Below are positions 1 through 5,546 of a DNA stretch of 6,073 bases, piece after piece (within the stretch, counting starts at the first letter, position 1; the number at the start of each line of letters is the position of its first letter). The position numbers were made by a program, and so were the translations under genes. This DNA is from Pseudomonadota bacterium. GTDB taxonomy: Bacteria; Pseudomonadota; Alphaproteobacteria; Rhizobiales; Xanthobacteraceae. The stretch lies in NCBI GenBank assembly GCA_023433965.1, contig JAEYTQ010000534.1, forward strand, positions 1 through 6,073, in the 5' to 3' direction. The notes under the pieces were generated by a model. The model ran no database searches. It was not told the DNA's origin and saw only the letters and a program-made list of their open reading frames with translations.

Positions 1-1751
1 CGCTGCTGTTCGGCAACGACTTCGCCGATCTGTTCGAGGTGCGCGGCGAGCGCCGGCCGCGGCGCGGGACCGGCACGGGCCGGCTGCTCGGGCCGACCGA
101 CGTGCTGTTCGAATATCGCGGCCTCGACGACGCCGAGCGCACCACCGGACTGCATTTCGATCCGCGTCCGACGCGGCTCTCGGTCAACGCGGCGACCTGG
201 GAGCTCGAGCTGGAACCGCACCAGGCCAAGTCGCTGTTCGTGGCCGTGTCCTGCAACCGGCCGGTGACGGAGAAGCCGGTGCGGTTCTTCCCGGGCCTGC
301 TGGCGCACCGCCGCGAGATGCGGCAGTCGACCATAGGCGCGGCCAGCATCGAGACTTCCAACAACATCTTCAACGAGGTGCTGTGCCAGGCCATGGCCGA
401 CCTCAACATGCTGATGACCGAGACGCCGCAGGGGCGTTATCCCTATGCCGGCATTCCCTGGTACTCGACCACGTTCGGGCGCGACGGCCTCATCACCGCG
501 CTGCAGATGCTCTGGGTCGACCCGCGCATCGCCAAGGGCGTCCTGCGCCGGCTTGCGCATTTCCAGGCCAAGGCGGTCGACCCGCTCGCGGACGCGGCCC
601 CCGGAAAGATCCTGCACGAGATGCGCGGCGGCGAGATGGCGGCCCTCGGCGAGGTGCCGTTCGCGCATTATTACGGCAGCGTCGATTCGACGGCGCTGTT
701 CGTGCTGCTGGCGGGAAGCTATTTCGAGCGCACCGGCGACGAGGCCACGCTGATCGAGCTGTGGCCGGCGATCGAGGCGGGGCTGGCCTGGATCGACGGC
801 CCTGGCGATCCGGATCAGGACGGTTTCGTCGAATACCAGCGCGCGACCGAGAAGGGTCTGGCCAACCAGGGCTGGAAGGATTCCTACGACGCGATCTTCC
901 ATGCCGACGGCCAGCTTGCCGAGGGCAATATCGCGCTCGCGGAAGTCCAGGGTTACGTCTTTGCCGCCAAGCAGCTCGCCGCGCGTTGCGCGCGGCGGCT
1001 CGGCAAGCCGGAGCGCGCGCGCCGGCTCGAGGCCGAAGCCGGCGCGCTCGCCGAGCGCTTCGAGCAGGCATTCTGGTGCGAGGAGCTCGGCACCTATGCG
1101 CTCGCGCTCGACGGCAAGAAGCGACCCTGCAAGGTCAGGACATCGAATGCCGGACAGGTGCTGTTCAGCGGCATGATCCGCGAGGACCGCGCCCGCCGTG
1201 TCGCCGCCGATCTGATGGGCCCTCATTTCTTCTCGGGCTGGGGCATCCGCACCGTTGCGCAAGGCGAGGTGCGCTACAACCCGATGTCCTATCATGACGG
1301 CTCGATCTGGCCGCACGACAACGCGCTGATCGCGCTGGGGCTGGCGCGCTACGGCCTCAAGCATTCGGTGGCGCATGTCTTCAAGGGGCTGTTCGACGCT
1401 GCGACCTACATGGATCTGCGCCGGCTGCCCGAACTGTTCTGCGGCTTCCGGCGCGAGAAGCGGCGCGGCCCGACGCTCTATCCGGTCGCTTGCGCGCCGC
1501 AGGCCTGGGCCAGCGCGACGCCGTTCACGCTGCTGGAGGCGGCGCTCGGCCTCGAATTCGATGTGGCGCGCGGCGAGATCCGCCTGCGCAATCCGCATCT
1601 GCCGGCGTTCCTGAACGAGGTGATCCTGCGCGATCTGCGCCTCGGCGAGTCCGGTGTGGATCTGCGCGTCAGCCGCCACGGCGACGATGTGGCGCTGGAG
1701 GTGTTGCGCACGCGCGGCCAGATCCAGGTCTCGATCGTGCTGGCGCGCTGA
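1..1751 (+). CDS. Glycogen-debranching / amylo-alpha-1,6-glucosidase-type enzyme, 5' end missing
   Basis: This is the C-terminal 583 residues of a cytoplasmic glucan-debranching-type glycosidase. The reading frame is already open at base 3, where it reads LLFGNDFADLFEVRG, a typical end to a block of the family's N-terminal domain. The true start is therefore upstream, and the GTG at 39 is an internal valine. From family lengths of roughly 700 or more residues (recalled), about 130-150 residues are missing. The first ~90 visible residues fit the beta-rich GDE N-terminal domain. From about residue 110 on, the protein fits an (alpha/alpha)6 barrel. Conserved barrel motifs visible are TTFGRDG (468-488), GWKDS (870-884), SIWPHDNA (around 1302-1325) and PELFCG (1428-1445). 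The Asp of GWKDS and the Glu of PELFCG are candidate catalytic acids by analogy with related barrels. The expected role is cutting alpha-1,6 branches in glycogen or related glucans, but the substrate is not proven. The gene stops with TGA 22 bases before the next gene and is probably co-transcribed with it. Confidence 0.88.
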   Translation, partial: LLFGNDFADLFEVRGERRPRRGTGTGRLLGPTDVLFEYRGLDDAERTTGLHFDPRPTRLSVNAATWELELEPHQAKSLFVAVSCNRPVTEKPVRFFPGLLAHRREMRQSTIGAASIETSNNIFNEVLCQAMADLNMLMTETPQGRYPYAGIPWYSTTFGRDGLITALQMLWVDPRIAKGVLRRLAHFQAKAVDPLADAAPGKILHEMRGGEMAALGEVPFAHYYGSVDSTALFVLLAGSYFERTGDEATLIELWPAIEAGLAWIDGPGDPDQDGFVEYQRATEKGLANQGWKDSYDAIFHADGQLAEGNIALAEVQGYVFAAKQLAARCARRLGKPERARRLEAEAGALAERFEQAFWCEELGTYALALDGKKRPCKVRTSNAGQVLFSGMIREDRARRVAADLMGPHFFSGWGIRTVAQGEVRYNPMSYHDGSIWPHDNALIALGLARYGLKHSVAHVFKGLFDAATYMDLRRLPELFCGFRREKRRGPTLYPVACAPQAWASATPFTLLEAALGLEFDVARGEIRLRNPHLPAFLNEVILRDLRLGESGVDLRVSRHGDDVALEVLRTRGQIQVSIVLAR

Positions 1752-1763
1752 CGGCGCGTCGTG

Positions 1764-1770
1764 AGGAGGT
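1764..1770 (+). promoter_or_regulatory. Strong Shine-Dalgarno site for the PRC-barrel gene
   Basis: AGGAGGT lies 3 bases before the ATG at 1774, in the short gap after the debranching gene. It is a near-perfect anti-16S match and fixes the start of the PRC-barrel gene. Confidence 0.85.
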
Positions 1771-1773
1771 ATC

Positions 1774-2295
1774 ATGCGTGCGTTCGCAGCGTTGATCCTG
1801 GGCGTCGTGATCGTGGTTGTCCCGACGATTGAGCCGTCACGCGCGGCGGAGGATCAGCCCGCCGGCCAGAATGAAGCGAATGTGCCGGCCTCGGCACTGC
1901 CGCCGGTCTCGACCGTTCCGGTGACGCCCAAGGACGCCGCCCCGCCGCCCTCGGTGACCATCATAGGCGCGAGCGAGGCCCACGGCGTCCTCGGCCGCGA
2001 CGTGCGCAGCGCCGCCGGCGAGGACATGGGCCGCATCGTCGACGTCATAGTCGATCGCACCGGTCATGTCCGCGCCGCGGCGATCGATTTCGGCGGCTTC
2101 CTCGGCGTCGGCAGCCGCAAGATCGTGGTGGACTGGAACGCGCTGCGCTTCGGCAAGATCGCCAGCAAGAAGGACAGCATCACGCTGGAATTGACCAAGG
2201 CGCAGGTCGCGGCCGCGCCGGAATACAAGGAAGACACGCCGATCGTCGTGCTCGGCGCGTCCGGGAGCCTTCAGCCGCTGCAAGCGATCCAGTGA
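1774..2295 (+). CDS. Exported PRC-barrel domain protein
   Basis: This 173-residue protein has an N-terminal signal peptide: MR, then a hydrophobic stretch over residues 3-19, then a likely signal-peptidase I site at SRA-A around residues 23-25. The mature protein should therefore be periplasmic or exported. Residues ~27-60 form a Pro/Ala-rich low-complexity linker. Residues ~70-145 fit a PRC-barrel fold, with VLGRDVRSAAGEDMGRI followed by VDVIVDRTGHVRAAAIDFGG and then RKIVVDW. PRC-barrels are small beta-barrels found in RimM, the photosynthetic reaction-centre H subunit and many stress or envelope proteins of alphaproteobacteria. No catalytic function follows from the fold, and I see no metal-binding motif. 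The ATG at 1774 is supported by the signal peptide and by the strong Shine-Dalgarno site. The gene sits between the debranching enzyme and the transporter with gaps of 22 and 17 bases, so it is likely part of the same transcript. Its specific role is unknown. Confidence 0.88.
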   Translation: MRAFAALILGVVIVVVPTIEPSRAAEDQPAGQNEANVPASALPPVSTVPVTPKDAAPPPSVTIIGASEAHGVLGRDVRSAAGEDMGRIVDVIVDRTGHVRAAAIDFGGFLGVGSRKIVVDWNALRFGKIASKKDSITLELTKAQVAAAPEYKEDTPIVVLGASGSLQPLQAIQ

Positions 2296-2301
2296 GGTGC
2301 C

Positions 2302-2308
2302 GGGAGGG
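2302..2308 (+). promoter_or_regulatory. Shine-Dalgarno site for the MFS transporter gene
   Basis: GGGAGGG ends 4 bases before the TTG at 2313 and 10 bases before an in-frame GTG at 2319. No in-frame ATG lies nearby, so translation starts at a non-ATG codon. Both choices are within working distance, and TTG gives the longer product. Confidence 0.6.
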
Positions 2309-2312
2309 CTGA

Positions 2313-3599
2313 TTGCCTGTGCTGTTGTCGAGCAAGCCGAAACACGCAGATCGCGGCCCCGGCGTCGAGCAGGTCGCTGCCCCGTCGGCTGCGACCATTC
2401 CGGCGCCCTCGCGCCAGAGCCTGCGCGGGCTCGACTGGTTCATCTTCTTCCTCGCCGACGTGCAGACCGGAATCGGCCCCTTCATCGCGGTCTATCTGAC
2501 GACGCAGAAATGGACCCAGGTCGAGATCGGCCTTGTGCTGTCGATCGGAGGCGTCGTCGCCCTGATCGGGCAGATGCCCGGCGGGGCGATCATCGATGCC
2601 GCGAAATCGGAACGTCTCGTCGCCGCCCTCGCGATCGCGACCATCGGCGCCTGCGCGCTCGCCTATGCCGCGATGCCGGTCTTCGCGGTCGTGGTCGCCG
2701 CCGCCACGCTGCATGCGATGGCGAGCTGCGTGCTCGGCCCGGCGATTGCCGCGATCAGCCTCGGTCTGGTCGGCCCGATCGCGATCGGCGAGCGCCTCGG
2801 GCGCAACGCGCGCTTTGCCTCGCTGGGCAGCGGCATCGCGGCGGCCGTGATGGGCACCGTCGGCTATTTGCTGTCGAGCCGCGCCGTCTTCTTCGTCACC
2901 TTCCTGCTCGTCATTCCGACCCTCATCGCGCTCTCGCGCATCCGCGAGGAGGAGGTCGACATCAGGCGCTGTCACGGCGAGATGCCGGCTGAAGCCGCCG
3001 ATCGCGGCGACACCAATCTCTGGCACCTGCTCCGGCAGCGCCCGCTGATCGTGTTCGCGCTTAGCGTGCTGATGCTGCAGCTGGCGAACGCCTCGATGAT
3101 GCCGCTGGTGGCGAGCGCCCTGACGGCGCGCTCCGCCCAGTGGGCGACGGTGCTCGTCGCCTTCTGCATCGTCGTTCCGCAGGCGATCGTTGCGCTGCTG
3201 TCGCCGACGGTCGGGCGCAAGGCGCAAGCGTGGGGCCGGCGGCCCCTGCTCTTGATCGGATTTGGCGCCCTGACGATTCGCGGCCTGTTGTTCGCGACCG
3301 TGCGCGATCCGTATCTCCTGGTGCTCGTACAGGTGTTCGACGGCATTACCGCGGCGGTGTTCGCGGTCATGATCCCGCTGATCGTCGCCGACGTTGCCTT
3401 CGGCAGCGGGCATTTCAACCTGGCGCAGGGGATCGTCGGCACCGCGACGGGGATCGGTGCGTCTCTGAGCACGGTGCTCGGCGGCTATGTCAGCGACAAG
3501 TTCGGCAATGCGACCGCGTTCATCGGGCTGTCCGGCGTCGCCGCGACGGGACTTCTTCTGATCCTGCTGGTGATGCCGGAGACCCGGCGCAGGACATGA
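2313..3599 (+). CDS. Major facilitator superfamily (MFS) transporter, substrate unknown
   Basis: This 428-residue inner-membrane protein has a hydrophobic pattern that fits 12 helices in two groups of six. Approximate residues for the first six are 42-62, 70-95, 101-121, 122-145, 168-188 and 190-208. A charged cytoplasmic loop follows (209-243, rich in Arg, Glu and Asp). The last six are near 245-270, 277-300, 310-330, 333-358, 370-393 and 400-421. The loop after helix 2 reads PGGAIIDAAKSERLV, a variant of MFS motif A (GxxxD...R), and GGYVSDKFG after helix 11 is its counterpart in the second half. A hydrophilic N-terminal tail of ~38 residues precedes helix 1 (LDWFIFFLADVQTGIGPFIAVYL region). 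The length is normal for the family. The start is TTG (2313) or GTG (2319). The gap of 17 bases after the PRC-barrel stop suggests one operon. Drug, sugar or metabolite efflux are all possible, and the sequence does not decide. It converges on fixK2. Confidence 0.9.
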   Translation: MPVLLSSKPKHADRGPGVEQVAAPSAATIPAPSRQSLRGLDWFIFFLADVQTGIGPFIAVYLTTQKWTQVEIGLVLSIGGVVALIGQMPGGAIIDAAKSERLVAALAIATIGACALAYAAMPVFAVVVAAATLHAMASCVLGPAIAAISLGLVGPIAIGERLGRNARFASLGSGIAAAVMGTVGYLLSSRAVFFVTFLLVIPTLIALSRIREEEVDIRRCHGEMPAEAADRGDTNLWHLLRQRPLIVFALSVLMLQLANASMMPLVASALTARSAQWATVLVAFCIVVPQAIVALLSPTVGRKAQAWGRRPLLLIGFGALTIRGLLFATVRDPYLLVLVQVFDGITAAVFAVMIPLIVADVAFGSGHFNLAQGIVGTATGIGASLSTVLGGYVSDKFGNATAFIGLSGVAATGLLLILLVMPETRRRT

Positions 3600-3606
3600 T
3601 CGAGGC

Positions 3607-3639
3607 AAAAGAAAAGACCGGCCGAAGCGATTCGGCCGG
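3607..3639 (-). terminator. Rho-independent terminator of the fixK2 transcript
   Basis: The arms CCGGCCGAA (3618-3626) and TTCGGCCGG (3631-3639) pair perfectly over 9 bp around a 4-base loop. Read on the minus strand, the hairpin is followed by TCTTTTCTTTT (3616 down to about 3607), the T-rich tract of an intrinsic terminator. It begins about 25 bases past the fixK2 stop. On the plus strand no T tract follows, so it should serve the minus strand mainly. It sits in the 64-base gap between two converging genes and may also limit read-through into the transporter gene. Confidence 0.88.
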
Positions 3640-3663
3640 CCCAAGTCACGGGGGAGAAATCGA

Positions 3664-4362
3664 TCAAGCGTCGAGATTGTGCAGGCGCTGGCGGTTGCGC
3701 AGCACGATCTGGCGGGCGCCGGAGAAGCCGAGAATGCCCTGGGCGTGAAGCTGCGACAGCGCGCGCGACACGGTTTCGAGGGTGAGGCCGAGATAGTCGC
3801 CGATGTCGCGGCGGCACATCGGAAGCGCCATCATGCCGGCAACGGCGAGGCGGCGGTCCATTTCGAGCAGGAAAGTCGCGACACGCTCCATCGCGGTCTT
3901 GCGGCCCAGCAGCAGCATGTGGTCCTCGGCGTGACGAAGCTCGCCGGCGGTCATGGCCCAGAGCTTGCGGGCGACCTGCACATCGGTGCCGGCGGCCTTC
4001 TCGAGGCTCGCACGCTTCACGAGGCGCACGGTGGTGTCGATGATGGCTTCCGCGGCGAGGCGGTGGGTGGGGCCGGATTCGAGGCCGAACACGTCGCCGG
4101 GAAGATGGAAGGCGCCGATCTGGCGGCGGCCGTCGGAGAGAAGCTTGTAGCTGCGAACCGCGCCGGTGACGACCTGATAGACGTATTCGGCCGTCTCGTC
4201 CTCGCCATAGATCTCCTCGTCCTTGCCGTAGGAGAACTCGGTGGCGACCAGGCCGACATGGCCGGTGACCGCGCCGAACTGGTCCGTCACGGGGTGGGCA
4301 GGGGCAATCTTGCCACCGATTTGGGTGTTGATCGCCTTGGTGTTGATCGTCTGGGTCAGCAT
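3664..4362 (-). CDS. fixK2: FixK2, CRP/FNR-family transcription activator of the microoxic response
   Basis: FixK2 binds TTG-N8-CAA-like boxes as a dimer and activates genes for high-affinity cbb3 oxidase, denitrification and other microoxic functions (known from Bradyrhizobium). With the chosen start it has 232 residues: a cyclic-nucleotide-binding-like beta-barrel (about 30-115), a dimerisation helix (about 125-155) and a winged helix-turn-helix (about 165-225). The recognition helix reads LETVSRAL. Leu195, Glu196 and Arg200 in this numbering are the DNA-contacting residues reported for B. japonicum FixK2. There is one cysteine, in LPMCRRD (Cys183), which matches the known oxidation-sensitive Cys183. 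The N-terminal Cys cluster of FNR and FixK1 is absent, so no Fe-S oxygen sensing is expected. An ATG at 4371 would add three residues. ATG 4362 is preferred because GGAG is 9 bases from it but touches the upstream ATG. The gene lies downstream of the receiver gene behind its own promoter gap, and a terminator follows. Confidence 0.93.
   Translation of the reverse strand: MLTQTINTKAINTQIGGKIAPAHPVTDQFGAVTGHVGLVATEFSYGKDEEIYGEDETAEYVYQVVTGAVRSYKLLSDGRRQIGAFHLPGDVFGLESGPTHRLAAEAIIDTTVRLVKRASLEKAAGTDVQVARKLWAMTAGELRHAEDHMLLLGRKTAMERVATFLLEMDRRLAVAGMMALPMCRRDIGDYLGLTLETVSRALSQLHAQGILGFSGARQIVLRNRQRLHNLDA
4324..4349. repeat. Short 11-base direct repeat inside the 5' end of fixK2
   Basis: GGTGTTGATCG occurs at 4324-4334 and again at 4339-4349, a period of 15 bases. 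It encodes the repeated pentapeptide pattern INTKA / INTQI in the N-terminal tail of FixK2. The period is a multiple of three, so gain or loss of a unit would keep the frame. Confidence 0.55.
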
Positions 4363-4371
4363 CTGCGCCAT

Positions 4372-4375
4372 CTCC
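4372..4375 (-). promoter_or_regulatory. Ribosome-binding site that decides the fixK2 start
   Basis: On the minus strand the sequence reads ACAACGGAG then ATGGCGCAGATG. GGAG abuts the first ATG (4371) with no spacer, which is too close for normal initiation. It lies 9 bases before the second in-frame ATG (4362), a workable distance. Confidence 0.6.
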
Positions 4376-4440
4376 GTTGTGATGACGCTTTCCTACGCGG
4401 TATCGGGTGCTTCGAAAATTTCGCGAGATATCTTAGGGAG
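4376..4440 (-). promoter_or_regulatory. Probable fixK2 core promoter region
   Basis: The gap upstream of fixK2 contains an AT-rich patch (4411-4435) that stands out from the GC-rich surroundings, as expected for a promoter. It holds small palindromes: CGAAAATTTCG (4413-4423), TCGCGA (4421-4426) and AGATATCT (4426-4433). Placed downstream of the candidate FixJ site, it is where RNA polymerase should bind. I see no convincing -35/-10 pair, which fits an activator-dependent promoter. I also found no TTG-N8-CAA FixK box here. The transcription start cannot be assigned from sequence alone. Confidence 0.4.
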
Positions 4441-4464
4441 GGCCCCTTACGTAGAATCCCGTAG
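4433..4464 (-). promoter_or_regulatory. Candidate FixJ~P operator upstream of fixK2
   Basis: Bases 4447-4454 read TTACGTAG, 7 of 8 matching the FixJ core GTAMGTAG as I recall it from Sinorhizobium meliloti work, around the palindrome TACGTA. Flanking bases add to it. CCCGTAGG follows at 4458-4465, and TTAGGGAGGGCCCCTTA (4433-4449) is an imperfect inverted repeat reminiscent of the S. meliloti fixK promoter FixJ box. The position, about 80 bases upstream of the fixK2 start codon in the only sizeable gap before that gene, is right for FixJ activation of fixK2. The match is by eye. Confidence 0.6.
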
Positions 4465-4465
4465 G

Positions 4466-4882
4466 TCAGGCGCAGCCGCGGTCCTGGATGGCGTGGCGGA
4501 TGCACTTGACCAGGTTTTCGTCGAGAAGCGGCTTCAAAACCACGTCCTTGATACCCGCCGTCGCAGCCCGCGCCGAGATGTTCTCGTCGGGATAGCCGGT
4601 GATCAGGATCACTGGCGCGTCGTGGTCGGAACTGCGCAGGCGGCCGGTCAGGTCGATGCCATTGATATCAGGCATCTTGTAGTCGATGACGTAGCAGTCC
4701 GGCCCGGGCGCGGCTCCCAGATTGAGCAGCGCCGTCCCGCTCCTGAAGGTCCGCACGGCGAAGCCGTCGGTCTCCAGCAGGAACCGCAGGGATCCCAGGA
4801 CGGCGGCATCATCGTCGACCACAAAGACGGTGCGTTGTGGGCAGGACGACGACCGCGGATGATGTGAGCTGACCTCAACCAT
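4466..4882 (-). CDS. Single-domain response regulator (receiver only) between fixJ and fixK2
   Basis: This 138-residue protein is one CheY-like receiver with no output domain. The acidic pocket is Asp23-Asp25 (VVDDDAA), the phosphoacceptor is Asp67 (YVIDYKMP), the switch Thr is Thr95 (LITGYP) and the conserved Lys is Lys117 (VLKPL), so phosphorylation should be possible. Its opening VVDDDAAVLGSLRFLLETDGF resembles the start of FixJ, suggesting duplication of a FixJ-type receiver. It has four cysteines (14, 63, 127, 137), unusual for so short a receiver. It occupies the place of bll2758 in B. japonicum, recalled from the locus and not searched. It may compete with FixJ for phosphate or feed back on FixL; neither is shown. 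The ATG at 4882 lacks a clear Shine-Dalgarno site (only CGGACAGC precedes it), but an in-frame TAA just upstream rules out a longer form. It lies 43 bases after fixJ and is probably co-transcribed with it. Confidence 0.9.
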   Translation of the reverse strand: MVEVSSHHPRSSSCPQRTVFVVDDDAAVLGSLRFLLETDGFAVRTFRSGTALLNLGAAPGPDCYVIDYKMPDINGIDLTGRLRSSDHDAPVILITGYPDENISARAATAGIKDVVLKPLLDENLVKCIRHAIQDRGCA

Positions 4883-4925
4883 GCTGTCCGATTAGCACGG
4901 CGCCGGGAAGCCGCTTTGACCTGCC

Positions 4926-5543
4926 TCAATCGTTGAGCATGCCGGCGCGCATCGCCAGCCGGACCAGTTCCGACAGGCTGTTGGCCTGCATCTTGGTCAT
5001 CACGTTGGCACGGTAGACCTCGATGGTCCGCGGGCTGATATCGTATTCGCGGGCGATCAGTTTGTTGGAGAGGCCCGCGATCAGCCCTTCCATGACCTGG
5101 CGCTCCCGGGGGCTCAAGGACGCGACGCGGGCGGCGACGTCCTGTGCGACGGCCTCGTTCTTGGCAGCGGGCTCGGCCTGGCGGATCGCCGACTCGATCA
5201 TGGCGGTGAGACGGTCGTCGTCGAACGGCTTTTCCAGGAAATCGACCGCGCCGAGCTTCATCGCCTCGACCGCCAGCGGCACGTCGCCGTGACCGGTCAT
5301 GATCAGGATCGGGAACGAGCTTTGCTGCGCCTTCATCCGCTTCAACAGCTCGATCCCGTCAAGGCCGGGCATGCGCACGTCCGAGACGACGCAGCCGAAG
5401 TCGAGGCCGGGCACGGCTTCGAGAAAGGCGAGCGCGTCGTCGAACAGGGTGACGTCGAAGCCGGCGGAATCCAGCAGGAAGTTCAGCGAGTCCCGCATCG
5501 CGGCATCGTCGTCGATGACGTAGACTTTTCCCTTGGTCGTCAT
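4926..5543 (-). CDS. fixJ: FixJ, response regulator of the oxygen-sensing FixLJ system
   Basis: FixJ is phosphorylated by FixL at low oxygen and then activates fixK2 (and nifA/fixK in other rhizobia). The 205-residue protein is full length for the family. The receiver domain covers about residues 5-120, with acidic pocket Asp11-Asp13 (VIDDDAA), phosphoacceptor Asp55 (VVSDVRMPG), switch Thr83 (IMTGHGD) and Lys105 (LEKPF). A short linker leads to a LuxR-type helix-turn-helix at about 142-200, with signature SLSPRERQVMEGL and recognition region SPRTIEVYRANVM (nt about 5120-4944). The ATG at 5543 is 3 bases past the fixL stop, so the two are tightly coupled, and a GAGAGC in the end of fixL may serve as its ribosome-binding site. 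The sequence is very close to what I remember of B. japonicum FixJ. Confidence 0.96.
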   Translation of the reverse strand: MTTKGKVYVIDDDAAMRDSLNFLLDSAGFDVTLFDDALAFLEAVPGLDFGCVVSDVRMPGLDGIELLKRMKAQQSSFPILIMTGHGDVPLAVEAMKLGAVDFLEKPFDDDRLTAMIESAIRQAEPAAKNEAVAQDVAARVASLSPRERQVMEGLIAGLSNKLIAREYDISPRTIEVYRANVMTKMQANSLSELVRLAMRAGMLND

Positions 5544-5546
5544 GAA

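Noticed and set aside
39..41. GTG as the start of the debranching gene
   Set aside because: The frame is open upstream to the window edge and encodes conserved family sequence (FGNDFADLFEV), so this codon is an internal valine.
383..1297. A 304-codon open frame in another plus frame inside the debranching gene
   Set aside because: Its product is Arg/Ala/Gly-rich and lacks motifs, a typical GC-rich out-of-frame shadow. The overlapping frame holds the conserved glycosidase motifs.
1837..2283. A minus-strand open frame opposite the PRC-barrel gene
   Set aside because: It has a low-complexity Arg/Gly/Asp composition and no ribosome-binding site, and the plus-strand gene has a signal peptide and a recognisable domain.
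2271..3644. A 457-codon open frame on the minus strand, opposite the MFS gene
   Set aside because: Its product is dominated by Arg, Asp, Gln, His and Glu with no hydrophobic core, as expected from the complement of GC-rich codons for a membrane protein. The plus-strand transporter explains the region fully.
3679..4464. A 261-codon open frame on the plus strand across fixK2
   Set aside because: It is antisense to a clearly recognised gene, it shows no domain, and its start lies within fixK2 with no Shine-Dalgarno site.
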